From the NCBI RefSeq assembly GCF_000003605.2, contig NW_003149770.1:178701-241579 (forward strand): a DNA stretch of 62,879 nucleotides, written 5' to 3'. Shown in pieces: positions 1 to 13,904 of this stretch. Numbering within the stretch: position 1 is the first letter of the stretch; the number at the start of each line of letters is the position of its first letter. Made by a program: the position numbers and the translations under genes. This stretch comes from Saccoglossus kowalevskii (taxonomy: Eukaryota; Hemichordata; Enteropneusta; Harrimaniidae). The notes under the pieces are model-generated. The model did not search any database and was not told the origin of the DNA. It saw only the letters and a list, made by a program, of their open reading frames with translations.

Positions 1-89
1 AACTCTCACCCACTTACATCACAAACAAAACGACGGCTTTTGCACGTTTAGCGCTGTCAGTATCGCAGTAATGCCATCGTGTGTACGTA

Positions 90-240
90 CCAGTGGCGGA
101 TCTTTGGGGGGTGTCGGGGATACCCCCCCGCCCCCCGTTGACAGAATTAAGTTTAAAAAAAAAATCCGACCGACCGACCCAATTTTTCAATTTTCCGACT
201 TGTGGGCAACATAGGTTTTTTTTAGGGGGGGGGACTAACG
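90..240 (+). mobile_element. Possible hAT-type transposon end
   Basis: CCAGTGGCGGATCTTTGGGG followed by C/G runs resembles the end of hAT-like MITEs (compare 29078). The opposite end was not found. A similar inverse end, GGATCCACCAGTGG, occurs at 53477-53490. Confidence 0.3.
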
Positions 241-489
241 GGTGACGAGATATTTTAGTGTGTACAATGGATATTTCAGCGATATTTGGTGGAACTATGA
301 ACAGAATAGCCAGTCAATACTTGATTGTGCTCGTTTGCCTGGGAGCAATACTAAAACCGATTAATAACATACAGTATTGAACATGACCAACTCAGATCAG
401 GTCAATCGATGACTATACTTCCAGGTTTTTGTCATTTACTTATTCTCGACAGACCTATTCTCGTGATGTCGAACTTGAAAATGCACTGT

Positions 490-790
490 ACATTTTGTGG
501 CGTCGTCTACCAGAAAAACGATCTGCGTCAACTTTTGAAGTCTTAACATGCGTCGTCGTCTACTAGAAAAATGCGTCTGCGTCAACTTGAGAATGCTATA
601 TGCGTCGTCGTCTACTAGAAGAAAAGTGTGTCTGCGTCAACTTGGAATGAAAAATGCAAAGTCTACTAGGGGGACTCGTTTTGCGTCGACAACTTGAAAA
701 GTGCAAGTTGCGTCGTCTACTAGGGGGACTTGTTTGCTTCGACAACTTGGAAAATGAAGTGTCGTCGTCTATAAATTAAGGAACTGCGTC
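490..790. repeat. Diverged tandem repeat, unit about 50-58 bp
   Basis: Five to six units built on CGTCGTCTACTAGAAAA...TGCGTC(TGCGT)CAACTTG, with starts near 505, 553, 602, 661, 711 and 763. Two later units carry TAGGGGGACT. Weaker echoes continue to about 930. Non-coding. Confidence 0.7.
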
Positions 791-999
791 AGCGACAAAT
801 ACGTGTGACTTCTACAAATCATCACCCGTTAAATCGCGACTACTACAACTCGCTTTGCGACAACTACTAATTAATTAGCGACGACTGTGAATAAGTTTTG
901 CGTTTATTGCTACTACTACAATTGGTAAACGTAGACATCGGAAATCGCACTTTTGTTGAAGAAGCAGCATAATTTTGAAGCTATATGTTTTACCATGCA

Positions 1000-1741
1000 A
1001 TTTATATTGACGCAGCAGGGTCCCGTACGGCTTTCCATACGTTATAGTTCTGATACTGCTCTACATAACATTCTTAGTCATTGTCGCAAATTACCATCAA
1101 TTGCTGTGATATCCTATTTCTTTTGCTGTAAATGTAATGTATTGTGCCCATCCGTGGAATTAGAATAGACAGTGCGTATTGTCAATTCTGATTAATATTC
1201 TTTTGTTCTTGCTTGTGCAAAACAATCGCGAGTTTGCACTGGTCACCAGCTTCAGTACAATCCAGCGCAAATGTCGACGTGGCATCTAGCACATGTTTCA
1301 AGATAACGTATGTTCAATAATTGATGTGGGACTGAGATATGTGGATAGTGTGCGGTGGTTCAGTGTTTTAGGACCTGATTATTATTACCCATTGGGAATT
1401 CGACAAGGCTCGGGGAATTAATTAAATTAGTTCCAAGTTTTCAGGAGCAAGATGTAGATACCAATTTGTTGTCCTTTGGGGAAATTAAAACGTCCTGCAT
1501 GGTCTGCTCGTTATTGGACCTTGTTGCATAGTGTATTCAAATGGTATAAATCACCCTAGGCAGTGAACGATTTTGTAGCTTGAGGAAGGTAGTGTTGTTT
1601 GAGAAATTCAAAGATTCCCCTAGATATTAAAACACACTTTAATGAACATAAAGTGAAAGATACTAAAAGTGCAGATGCAGTATGTCGCAAGGTGTTTCGA
1701 TGTCAGTGAAGATAAAAACTGATTTACTCAATGTAGTTGTG

Positions 1742-1801
<60 letters not shown>

Positions 1802-4800
1802 CTCGATAATTCAACTAATTTGCATAAGCAAGTAAATATCAAAGAGTGAATACATTAACGTACTACTAATCAATTGTTTTGTTCCACATTAAATACGAGA
1901 TTTCTATTTTATAGTTATTTAATCATTAGAGTCTAATCGTTGGTTCGAACTAGCTTTTTCAATTAGTTTATCTATGAATAGTCCATGTAAATAGATAATG
2001 GAGTTGTTCAATGGAGATATAATGCGAGATTGTCATTCATGACTTTGATTTTCGCTTGTGGCCATTTGGATATGATCACCTTGGCAGATAAAATCCCAAG
2101 ACATCTATAAAATGAAAAGTAAAATATTTAATGAATATTTGAAGTAAGTTTAATGTAATAATCTAATGTAATATGCAATCTGCTAATGAATCAGTAGGGT
2201 CTAGTTTCTGTCCTATAAAAGGTTTGCCTTTATAATACTAATCATAGTCAGTACATATGTCGAAAGGAAAAAGGTGAACACCTCCCGAATAGATGTATCT
2301 AGTTTAGCTAGTGATGAATTCTGAAGATGACTTGATACTGCAATCATTTATGTCTTTCCTGAATTCATGCTTTTATAACACTTTCGCACAAATAAATGCA
2401 ATACTCACTAAATAAAATTATTCTGTGTATAACGATATCACCGCTGATAGCAATTGTAGATTTGCAAGACATAATCGGAATTGGCTTCATGGGGGGGGGG
2501 GAATGATGATACAAATACGTGTAAAATAAGGAGTAAAATAGATAGGTTTTGGTTTATCTTTAAAAAGTATAATCCCAATTGACTATCCTGTATCTAATAA
2601 ACCTTAAACGTTAATCTAGGGTTGTATATTTGCGTTATGGTATACGACGTAAAGAAATTACATTTTGGTAACAATGGTGGGAGGTGGTAAAATTGTGACA
2701 GAGACTAGTAGGTGATCAAAATAGTGGTCTTTCGTCCGAACCATCCGGTTGTGTCACAACTTTAGAATAATGGCCATTGTGAATTGTTTATCTGATTTCC
2801 CCGATTACCCTGTGCAAAAAAAGTCATATATAGTCGTATATCTTTAACGCCATCGGCAGTGTAGTCTATACTGAAATAGTCGAAACATCATGTTCTCTGT
2901 TGAACAACGGATACAAATGATAATTATGATGTATATTACAATATAGCTGTTGCACTCATTGCTCCAATCAATTATTCATATGCAACTGTGAGAAGAGGTG
3001 ACTCATACTACTTGCATAGGCGACATGAAATGTTTAATATAGCGGAGGTCATCGGAACACGCGCTGACGACCACGGCCCTTTAAATGTCGAGTTGTGTTT
3101 GAAATTAAAATAAATCAAATATCGTAATGAGTTACTTTTAGGTCAGAAAACTCATTTTTATATTCATTAAAGCATTCGCACATCATATAGCTTAACTAAG
3201 GTGTGTAACCTGTCGTATGTGATCAAAAGGATGGATTTCGTCGTCCACAAAAAATACTATTCACAAATACTTATTAGGTCAGTTTGCAGTTGATGTTACT
3301 CATCGGGGATTTAATCTCGATGTTATACACGACATTTCTTCTCGGCTACCGCTCGTAAAATCACCTACTGTGGAACCGTTTATTTCCACTGGCATTTATT
3401 TTCACTGCCTCGATAAACTGGCTTGAAAATCATAGCCGTATCTTGATCGACGTTTTCTATGTGTATCTGTGTTTTTTTTCAACGCATGAGGTCTTTATCA
3501 AAATTAGTGTTTGTTTAGTGTCATCGGGATTAATGCCAAATTTGCATAGCTTTAAAGTGACATTGAGAGGAACTTAAATGCGTCCAGGCAAACTATTTCA
3601 TAGAGTTTTTTTTCAACGTGTGATTGTTTAGTTGGAGTAGTGTAGTCCTGGGATTCGGTACGTTATTTTTTAACACACAGGACATGGACACAACTGATAA
3701 GATACATTCAATTTAACAGACTACTGAACTACTAAGAAACGTGAAAAAAAAAATTAGCACAAGTATAATTTTATAATATATTTGTTTTCAGAAAAAGTAA
3801 TATTTCATATGTGAGCGTGTCACGCATTACACAACGTGGACACAGACATTAAAAAAACATTTTCAAAATGCTTGAACCCTGGGGATTCGAAAGATGAATG
3901 CAATTATGCAAATAATGATTTCGCTACTTTAAAGCAATCTTAAATAACCGTCTAGTATCAGCGAATTTCGCCTATTTCCCCGCAATGCACTGTCACGTTA
4001 GTTTTTGTTCCCCAAAATTACAACACCTCGTAATTTCCCAACTGAACTGTTAATCTAAGATCTCATCGTTCGGTCTAGCTCGCTCAAAAAAAATACGGAT
4101 AAATGTCATTACATCAATATTGCACGTTGACTTCACAAGTTTGCCGCCAATGTATGCTTGCCTCTTGATGATCAATGCGTAGTCTGCTCATATCACGTAA
4201 AGCGCTCAACTTTCGACACATAACTCAACGGTTATTGGCGCCCTAATTACATGCAACTAGCATAGTAATTTCATATAGAATATGCAGATTGATCAGCTTT
4301 GAAAATATCATTCTGGCATACCTTGTCAGTGCAGACCCTCGCTCTGTTCTAGTGATCGACATGAATTATTATTGTATTATTTATATACGTGTATGCGAGG
4401 CACCAACGTTTGGTGAAACTCCCAGTCGCTCGGATCAAAAACGAAACCACACTACTAACCGAAATAGATTTCAACAACATATTTATCAAAAGAGTCGGCT
4501 TTGGATGGAATTTTTACTGTAGAGATTTGCAATTAAGTACTTGAACGCTCGAATTCAATTTAAACGCATCGTCCTTTGGGGCACATCAGGGAATCACCGA
4601 TCACGGAAACGTGCATGCGACAGAAACAGTAATTACCCCCCCCCCCCCACACACACACAGTTTTTGTTGCAGTTCGAGATGGAAAAGTTTATGAAATAAA
4701 ACTAGTTTAATAATGTGCATTTGAAATGCATCTTGGCTTAGTTATGAATCTATCTATCCACCGTGGTTAAGTTAGATCTATTAATCTACGACCGCAATAC

Positions 4801-6479
4801 GTCGGTACATTTAGAACAGTCCGTATTCTTAATTCAGTTTTGTATATTTAAGCAATAACCCCATGCCGATGCGGGTATACAACGAGATATGGTACATTTC
4901 GCGACATATATGCACGAGCCACAGGTTCAATGTACAATATATATACAGAGATACAACACGAAATTTTCAAAGTGTAGAACATTCAAACTTGTTCACATGT
5001 AGACCTATCAAAAGATTATATAAATATAAATTGAAAAAAAAAACACTATTGTAAGCCAAATGTTGCATTAATATTAAAATATTATATTTCATGATTCATA
5101 TTTGTTTCTATATGCAATAATTGCAATTACTACTTGTAATTTGTCATGTTTTAAATTTATGTATGAATATTTTATTGTTTGTGTGAAATTTGTGTTTTAC
5201 GTCATTATTGTTGCGTAATAATCTTGCAACACATTACTAATGATATGGCGGGGGACGAGGATGTGCGGTTTGGCATTCCATCTTACCCAGAAGAAGATTA
5301 CTAGGTTTTTGTGGAAAAAAGTTTGAAATGCCTTTTTGCAATTGAAAATTAAGATTCGTTGGAGTCTGTATGAGTGCGAATACAAACACTAGTATTGAAC
5401 TAGATTACCAGATGCGTTTACTATAATTTGGCAATAACCTCTAATCAATAGATTTTGTGGCTTGATTACCAATTTACAAAACAAATACTTCCATTCTCAA
5501 TTATTTATAGTAGAATTTATTTAATCTACTGTAAAAACAAATGTGAGCTAAATATACCCAAACTTGGAACCGTTGCTACACTTCCATTATGGATATCAAG
5601 CACACTACCATTCAAATAGCAATTATTATTAACATACAGGTCACGTGAAAACGCACACTTAAGAAACTAAGCTGTTTCAATATCTGAATTGCAAATCACG
5701 CCATCCTGTGTCATTATTTCTTATTTAAATGTAAGTTGTATTATTTAAACATGGGCGGAGCTATTAAAAACATTGATATCAAAAATACCGATCTAGTAAA
5801 CAGAACGGCAACCGTGTCTCTCATCTGAGTAATCTGAGCCTAACCAACATGGCAAAAACGATATTCCCAACTACGTTCCATAGCTAAATTAATAACTTCG
5901 AACTGAAATGAATAATGCCACCGCGCAAGCGAAATGTCTAACAAAAGACTGGCTATCTACTTTAATGCTATTGCAGCAAACCGTGACATGTGTTATGAAA
6001 CTATCTGTTTGCAATAATGTCGAACCAGAGTCACGGGTGTACGTAAATAGGCCTTTTATCTGACTGCCAGTTCAAAGCAAATTAACGACATTATTTTGAC
6101 CCCGAGGCGTACATCGTCACAAGTCAGAAAGGACTCCCACTATTGAGAGCGCAATATCAATATTCGTCAAATGATTCCGGATATGGCCTCGGGATTGTAA
6201 GAATAGGCAATATCCGGGCGCGATGAAACACAATAACTGGCTATTATATATATACAAAACATCCTGATTATTCTCATTTCCGCCGGCCAATGACTACGGG
6301 ATTGTGAGGCGTTTCTAAAATATAATGACATTAAAATTCCAGAATAAAGCAACGACCAGGGATTACATGAAATGAAAAAAAAATATCATTAATAAAAATA
6401 TTAACAACACAAGTTAAACATTACACATATTTTGAATTATGAAAAATAACAATAATGTTTTAATAATAATGAAACACTG
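1000..6479. other. Intergenic, no gene seen
   Basis: AT-rich. Besides the TA microsatellite at 1743, there is a G run at 2490 and a C/CA run at 4636. Open frames are short and without recognisable homology. Confidence 0.5.
1743..1800. repeat. (TA)n microsatellite
   Basis: About 29 uninterrupted TA dinucleotides. Confidence 0.95.
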
Positions 6480-6748
6480 TTTTCATTGACGTTATGACGT
6501 TTTATTTTGAAGCATGCATTCGTTTTACTGGGCCAATGACGCATGCGTGGTTTGGCATTGTTGCAACCAACCGCGTTGCAGTCACGTTATATCAGCTTGC
6601 CTGTATGTACCACTGTGTGTGAAACGAAAAACGCATTTCGAAGTTTTCAGAGAAATTACTCAACAAGGGCTACATACTGTATATGGCTTATAGTAGTAGT
6701 GGACGTATTCCATACAACCCAGTCGATTTACCTGAATACACGTGTACG
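6480..6748 (+). promoter_or_regulatory. Promoter-like segment and possible 5'UTR exon, perhaps of the GPCR gene
   Basis: Near 6490-6560 there are TGACGT-type elements and an NRF1-like core (GACGCATGCGTGG) in an otherwise AT-rich region. About 200 nt downstream is a strong splice donor (GTACG then GTGAGT, donor at 6749). The next clear coding exon on this strand is the GPCR, which has an acceptor just before its ATG at 11146. I infer a non-coding first exon of roughly 6550-6748 spliced over about 4.4 kb to the GPCR exon. An open frame of 69 codons covers the segment but resembles nothing I know. Confidence 0.25.
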
Positions 6749-9312
6749 GTGAGTACCTTATTTACGGCATTTTCAACTTATACTACAAGTTGTGCGCTAT
6801 ACTCGTTTTTGCTAACACTATATATAAGATTCATGTAAATCGTCGTTATTTGCAATTTCTGAACACACATTACGTTAATTGAGAAAAAGTGATATAATGA
6901 CTTAATATGCGATTTAGTTCATGCCGATAAGAATTTCTTGATTGAAGCCGCGTTGTCAATTAGCACGTGACAAAACTCGTAGTCAGCAATGTAGTAACTA
7001 TACATTGCAATCATTTCTCTGCGTGGGTGGCGAAAAAAAATATTTGTTTGTTTTTTGACACGTCAAAGTATAATATTTTAACCGTTTATTTGCTGAAAAT
7101 ATGCAATTCAATTAATTAAAAAAACAAAGTCGTATTACGTTAATATGGTGACTTATACAAGCTCACATATCCTTATATAATATTGTGCACAGCATACCCT
7201 CCGTTTTATTTTTTTCTGAGAAAAACTCTAGCCTGTGTGATTGGTTCATGGAATAATATTATAGCGTGTGCTGCATAAAAATGAAAACTTTCCGAATATG
7301 GAGACTTGTCAAAAACAGTACACTATAGTTAAACCCTGTTCATTCTTGAATACTAATTACAATGGTATTACAATATCCGATGGGAGGAGCGGATTGCTCA
7401 GTTACTGCTATGGAGTATATATATTGTATATTATGGAAAACTCACCCTGGAAACTCATTAAATTATATGTCATTTTTTGAAATGATTTCAGTGTTAGATT
7501 TCATATCATTAATACAAAATGACTTTTTCGTGCCATGTCTCTGAGCAAAATGTTCAGATATAAATAAATAATCTCACCATAGAGACCAGTGTAATAATGA
7601 AAATTTGTACTCTTTTTCATTTTCGGTATTCTGATGGTATTAACTAATAACAATGACAAAGTATAACGAACATGACATATAATCTTTTATGTATTTTTCA
7701 ATATACTTTTCGAACCTCCTTAATCGGCATGTAAACGGAACAGTACAGTGTACATCCGGTAAGCTGAATACAATATCGTTCGGAACTGAAGAATAATAAG
7801 TAGATGTGCATTTAGATGAATATGTGAAACATACTGCGTAGACGACGTGATACCCACGGCTAACATATATCGATTTACAGTTATAGCAAAGCGTTTGATA
7901 TCAGATAGCTCGCGATTTATTGCGATTCAATCCCTTGTGCTCAAATGCAACACTACATTGAGTACATACAATTACTCAAACAACCGGAATAGGTTATATA
8001 TCATATTAAACGATTTGATTATTTCGTTTCTGTTAACATGGTTCTTCTCTGTAGCATGGTATTATGAATAAATGAAACAACGTTCTTTAGATTACAAAAA
8101 TCGATAGAATTTACGAGAAGTATGAACATACATTTTCATAAAAATCGAGTGAGTGTTTTTTAATACGTATTCTTAGAGTGGAGAAACCATTACACTTCTA
8201 TGAAACTTACACTGTCACATAAATATGTAAACCTAATTGTAATTCTATGATTACAATCAATCGACTGATGTTCATCAAAGCCGCATGTGATAACAGACGT
8301 TTTGGAAACCCCTCATATATACATAATCGACAATCATAAGCATATTACACATGGTTCTTCAACCGAAATACGCCATATATTAAATATTTAATCAATCAAT
8401 CCAAATTCCTGAAATTATCGTACAGTGTGTAAAATATATATTGACAATCTCATTTGCATACGGTAATGTGAAAATATATAATCTGTGACTTGAAATATAA
8501 CACGCTTTTCATTGCGTCAACAACAGTTCGAATTAAACTAGTTAGCTAGTTGAATACATTGAAATATATATGTATGTATAACGGGAGTGAATATAAAACA
8601 CGAATTTACATGTCTTTTGAGCGAACAACCCGTTGTTCAAAACAAATGCAAATACAATGTATGAGTATGCATTGTCTGATAGACAATGTCGTTAATGTTT
8701 TGCAATCTCCCCGAAACCATTAAGTGTAACCCTATATGTTTAAATATTGTGAATGTTGGCTACATATTCGACCGCTCAATCTACAATTTCCGGGGACAAC
8801 CATGATAGTGGTAAAGTACTAAGCTGAACGAGTACTGGTTTGACGGAAGAGAAAAAAACTATATCTTAGGTACAGTTCTATGCTAGCTCTAACATGTCAT
8901 GTGATCGGCATATTTAAATTGTGCGGTGTGCATCTTGAGAAATATTTGCTGCTGCAAAGGAGATATCATCCCATACCCAAACGATTCAAATCAATGTTTG
9001 AACAAATTAAAGATAAACAATAAACTATGAGCAGCGGGCAACTAAGTACACTAACCACATTGGTCTAATCCATGGGCGGAATATATTGAATGCACACGAA
9101 TTTAACGACGCTACATGACATGAACTTGATAAACTGATATTCAAGTTGACGAATCAGTGAGAAAATCATTGCAATAAATTCATCACCTAAAGTATCGCGT
9201 TCGACCATTATTATGCTTATTGACCAAGGTAGAGCTTTCAAAAATAATTGTCTCTATTTCACAAAAATGAGATTTTTTTAAGTTAGTTGTTTAAAAGTCG
9301 TTAGCATTCATC

Positions 9313-9541
9313 ACATTGTTGTAAAGTAGAGCAAATATAGAATATTTTGAGTGAAGTGTGGTTCTGCTACTTCGATAGCCTTGTCAAGCTTCCTAATGAT
9401 CTAGGTGGCTTGATATGATTGTTCTCAACTTTGTTGTAAAGTGGTCGAATATAGAATACACTGAGTGAGTTGTGGGTTTGCTATTTCGACTGCCTCATCA
9501 TGCTTCTTAATGATCTAGCCTGCTTGATGTGATTGTTTGCA
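9313..9541. repeat. Tandem duplication of a ~115-bp unit
   Basis: Two adjacent diverged copies share TTGTTGTAAAGT, AATATAGAATA, GAGTGA, TTCGA and CTTAATGATCTAG-type blocks at an offset of 115 bp. Confidence 0.7.
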
Positions 9542-10119
9542 TTATGCTCTTTCCCGAAGAAGTACCACTGAATTCAGTCGGATGTTTTATTAAACTCCTA
9601 TGTTGAATTATAAGAATTAAGTTGCATAGCCAAGTGATTTGTGATGAGAAAATATTATAGTGGTACATGGGAAAATTTTTACTCAAATGATTCTGGAAAC
9701 GCAGAATACACTAACTGTTTCGAGTCTAATAAAACGACACAGATGTAAACTAAAACATGTTTATTCACCAGAAAAAACATCTCCCAACATGAAAATAAAA
9801 TGTGATCTTGTGGTCACAACGCTTTAATGCACTTAATGTACAATAACGATACATCAACATCATTATAATTTTTACCATGTTTATACACGTCTATAATTTG
9901 TTCCGTAATCTGCAGTATGGCAACTAACTTATTCAGCTCACTATGAGAATATTGAGGTAGCTGGAAATTAAACATATTTTTTTTTTCATTTTCGACAACG
10001 CGTAATAAGAATTTACACCAACATTTATCACCTAGTTTAACAATCCAAAGCTATGCCGAGATGGATGTTTAAAACATTAAAAAATAATCAATAATGATTG
10101 TTTGTGTGATGTTTGTTGC

Positions 10120-10370
10120 CGTGGTGGCTTAGATGGCCAGTATAACCATTAATATCAGGCTTTATATGTAGCATGTAGTGTTCTGTCTGAGAATTTGTTT
10201 AAGCATGTCCAAGCAAGTAACTGCAAGTTCGCGTTCACTACATGATATTTAATGCCGTAATTATGGTGAATGGTGACTGTATAGTAGGATGTGCATATGA
10301 TCCCAGGGTCTACTTACCGTGACAAGGCCGTGGTCGTGAGATCGGATCTCGTGTGTTCTTTGACAGTGGA
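10120..10370 (+). repeat. SINE-like fragment
   Basis: Contains an A-box-like TGGCTTAGATGG at about 10129 and, further on, a segment (GGCTTTATATGTA ... GATCGGATCTCGTGTG) resembling the one at 13905-14015. Probably a tRNA-derived SINE relic; no intact tRNA fold was found. Confidence 0.3.
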
Positions 10371-11179
10371 TTACACCTAGATTTGTATTTCACTGCACGT
10401 TTCACTATTCTCAATGGATTAATGAATTTAATACAACAAATAAGTCTTGTTTAGTAGCAAATACAGTTTGTAAGCGTGTTACCGACATTGGATAATGAGT
10501 GTAAATAAGTGACTAGATTATCGTCTGTAATTCATCGTTACATACATGCGGGATTTGAACGACACAAATTTACGTAATACATTTTGGCACAAATATCTTA
10601 AAGTATCGTGTATCTTGCCAATGAACTGATTCTTAATAGCTACACGTCACGCTTAATACACATTGATATATCATGAATAATTGGAAATACCCAACCTTGA
10701 ATCAGTTTACAAAAGTCGTATAAGGTAACGTATGTAACGTATTCATTATGTTCACTGGGAAATATATACATTTATATATGGCATTGTATAATGAATACTG
10801 TAGATTCGATATACCAATTAATGAAACCCCGCATTGTATGTAATCGCCAAGAGTATAGTCATAGACACAGCCACGAAGAAGCAGAATAAAATTATACATA
10901 GATTATAGTAAAGCTCAAATTACAATTCTAGTTTTCAGATGTTAACTAAATTTAACAAATTAGATCCTTATATTGAAATTACCTTCTACTTCTTTCTCAC
11001 ACACTCACAAAATCGACTTTCTCGAACCGGTGTCGAACACCTTATTATTTTTTTAGAGTGATATTGCGATAGCAAAGTCAATGAAACTGGGCAAATTAGT
11101 GAGTTGCTAGTAATATACATCATATATCCGTATTTTTGTTATTCAGGTTACCACAGGTGAATACAAGAAACTAGCCGCA

Positions 11180-12238
11180 ATGAAGTCGGAAGCTTATAAT
11201 ATCACTGGTTTGGGGAATACGACAGATAATAGCTACCCAGGCAGCTCACAGTCGTGTCCATTTGAGAGTGCAGAAGTCGAGTTTATTATTTACGTAGTGT
11301 CAACCGTCATTGCCTTGACCGGAAACTTAGCATTTTTCATTGTTGTTATCAAGGTGAAGTCCATGAGAACAGTTACGAATGTGTTTTTTATGAATCTGTC
11401 TGTTTCGGATGCCATATTTACCTTCTACAATCTAATCTCCGCCATAGCTAACAAGTGGCAGTTAGAGTCTTTCCTTATATTTGATATGCAAGGTGGACAG
11501 GCCATCACAGATATTGGATTCTGCGCGTCCATGCTAATAGTGGCATTGATTAGTATCAACCGATACATCGCAATTTGCTTCCCGTTCAAAGCCTTACAGC
11601 TTCAACTACAGAGTAAATCCCGAGTCATCAAGTCACTTACGGTTTGCTGGCTGTACAGTATATTTGTCGCCGTGCTTGATGTTATTAGTTATATCAATTA
11701 CACTAACAGAACACTGATAATTGTCGTTATTCTCCTTATGTTAATCTGCATAACACTCTCTGTCATTATTGTCGTGACAGCGTACACGCTGATAGCTATC
11801 AATATGTTTAGGAGGGCTCCACCCTCCTTATCTCCTAATAACAGTGAGCAACATATTTCAGACGAAATCCGCGTACTGATCCTTACTTTAAATATCACCG
11901 TAATTTTTTTTATTTGCTTCATTCCTCTTGCAACCTACTATATAATTCTAACTATCAGAATAGTAGCAGGCGTATCAGTGATACCAACAAGGAACTGGAA
12001 CTGTCTATTCTACATAGCCCGGGTAATGATGCCACTTCAGTTCACAGCCAACCCTATAATATACAACACTGGAAGTAAAAATCATAGAGCCGCATTCCGA
12101 AAAGTGTTTTGGCCGGCAAGTAAACGCACGCACACGAACTGGAGTCGTTATGAAAGAAATCCTTCACCTCAGAGTTTATCCAAAATGAGTATAGAAATGT
12201 CAACCTATGTGGAAAGACCAACCACTTCAAACGCTTAA
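11180..12238 (+). CDS. Class A (rhodopsin-like) orphan GPCR, 352 aa, intact
   Basis: A seven-transmembrane receptor expected to act at the plasma membrane through G proteins. Seen: N-glycosylation sites in the N-terminus (NIT near residue 7, NTT near 13), TM1 with the GN motif (TGNLAFF), TM2 NLSVSD in place of LAxAD, TM3 ending in INRY (an N-R-Y form of DRY), TM6 FFICFIP (CFxP instead of CWxP), TM7 NPIIY, and a Ser/Thr-rich tail of about 50 residues. Counting back from the TM3 arginine, position 3.25 is Met, and the very short second extracellular loop has no Cys, so the usual TM3-ECL2 disulfide is absent. The whole coding region is one exon. The ATG sits in a good context (GCCGCA before it) and a splice acceptor (TTATTCAG ending at 11146) lies 33 nt upstream, suggesting a 5'UTR intron. 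The ligand is unknown. Absence of the disulfide recalls the melanocortin/S1P/cannabinoid group, but I cannot assign a subfamily. Confidence 0.93.
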   Translation: MKSEAYNITGLGNTTDNSYPGSSQSCPFESAEVEFIIYVVSTVIALTGNLAFFIVVIKVKSMRTVTNVFFMNLSVSDAIFTFYNLISAIANKWQLESFLIFDMQGGQAITDIGFCASMLIVALISINRYIAICFPFKALQLQLQSKSRVIKSLTVCWLYSIFVAVLDVISYINYTNRTLIIVVILLMLICITLSVIIVVTAYTLIAINMFRRAPPSLSPNNSEQHISDEIRVLILTLNITVIFFICFIPLATYYIILTIRIVAGVSVIPTRNWNCLFYIARVMMPLQFTANPIIYNTGSKNHRAAFRKVFWPASKRTHTNWSRYERNPSPQSLSKMSIEMSTYVERPTTSNA

Positions 12239-12711
12239 AATAGATACCACAATGTTAGTAATGAAATTAGACCTCGCGCGTATAGTATCAAAGGAAAACA
12301 AGTGATAATTTGATTTTAGTAAAGGATTTGGACAATACATACACTGCAATAATTAAAAAGTATTCACCCCCTCATTTTGCACAATACTGAATAGACAAGG
12401 ACGATACAATGTATGTGGCTTGACAAGTGCTTGTCTCGTGTAACATAATGTATATTATTATTGAAACATATGAGGAAAAATTGAAATGTGAAATATTGAA
12501 ATGTGTCTTAAAATGTAAGTTGTTATTGTCATAGGTATGATGTTATTTCATTCGCGTCAAATGTAACTATGTTACATTAACGATTATTCCATATCTTCTA
12601 ATCACGTACGGTTAATTAAAACCGTATAATATGTATCTGTTGTTGTTAATATTTGACGAGTACACTTTTATGTATATGTAATGTTGACATGTACGGTATC
12701 GTTGATTCTGT

Positions 12712-12717
12712 ATTAAA
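12712..12717 (+). terminator. Possible polyadenylation signal of the GPCR gene (ATTAAA)
   Basis: An ATTAAA hexamer lies 474 nt after the GPCR stop codon, in AT-rich sequence without long open frames. ATTAAA is the commonest variant of AATAAA. Other A-rich hexamers occur nearby, so the choice is tentative. Confidence 0.3.
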
Positions 12718-13904
12718 GATTTCTACCCTAAGTAGAATATTGGGTAAATGCGTTTCATTCAATAATTAATATATTATCACATGTGTACAGATGAATACAA
12801 ACTCGCAATAGAAACACAAATACTAGAATGACTGTCAATTGTACTTATCAGATCTATTTGCGTTGTAAAGTACACAAGGGATTCATTTACGCTACTTTGC
12901 TTATAACGAATTACGTGTTGTGCCCACGACTTAATTATTCTTCTCGTTATTATACCGTGCCATGTGTCCCTGATGTCTCCCCTAATGGCATACTGGACCT
13001 CCAATTCATTGGACGAGTATCCAGGTGATAAATGTACATAAATAAATTATGATACACACAATACCATTAGCTAAACCGACGTTTATCATAGAAGTCTAAC
13101 AAGAAAGTAAGACCTAGTGAACCTAGAAGGAACAAGAAAAACCTAGTCATACAAATGAGAAAGTAGACGTTCGTGAATTCCAGTCGCTGGTACAACAAAT
13201 TCACTCGGATGAATTTATAGAATCCATCATTGTCCTAGTTATATTTATGTATTGGGTAATTTACAAATATATATGTGAAGATTATTGAATGTCTAGTATT
13301 CCTCTTCCCGCTTTGTCAGTACCGACCTTGCTATGATATGTGTAGTGTATGTCGTCTTCACCGCTTACTGTCCGTGTATTTGTGTATTTGTGTTGCTACG
13401 TGGCGAAGTGCGTGTTTAGCAATGAACTGTCACAGGGACGAGCGATATTGCTCGAGGCGAGTAACCATAACAAGTATAATTATTTTTGTACCCAATATAT
13501 TAAGGTTTCATGGAGCTCATGTGTGGTGTCGTATGTGGTAGATTGACCTGTGTGTATCCTTGTCGCGGTTCACATACATCAGCCTAAATTATCCCTGTGT
13601 TTCAAGAATTTCGGAACATTTAACTGGTTAAGAAAACCTGTACACAATTTGGAAAAAAATATTTTAACCTACCTCATGACAGTGACTAATAGATAGTATG
13701 AACTGTGAAAAAAAGTGTAAAATAATGGGAATAATTTAAAAGCAAACACAATTCTGATTTTGGCAGTCATTTAGTTTATTAGAGGCAGCACCCAGAGACA
13801 ACCGGACGTGCAGTGTTCAGAGAAAAACGATGTTTGTCATTGCTGTCGGTACCTTGTCCCGAAGGAAAACCTAACTGAGTAGGTCATACTAATCATGAAT
13901 AGTT

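Larger units (their letters stand above)
6750..11145. other. Non-coding stretch before the GPCR exon
   Basis: AT-rich; possibly the 5'UTR intron of the GPCR gene. Holds the 115-bp duplication at 9313 and the SINE-like fragment at 10120. No coding exon recognised. Confidence 0.45.
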
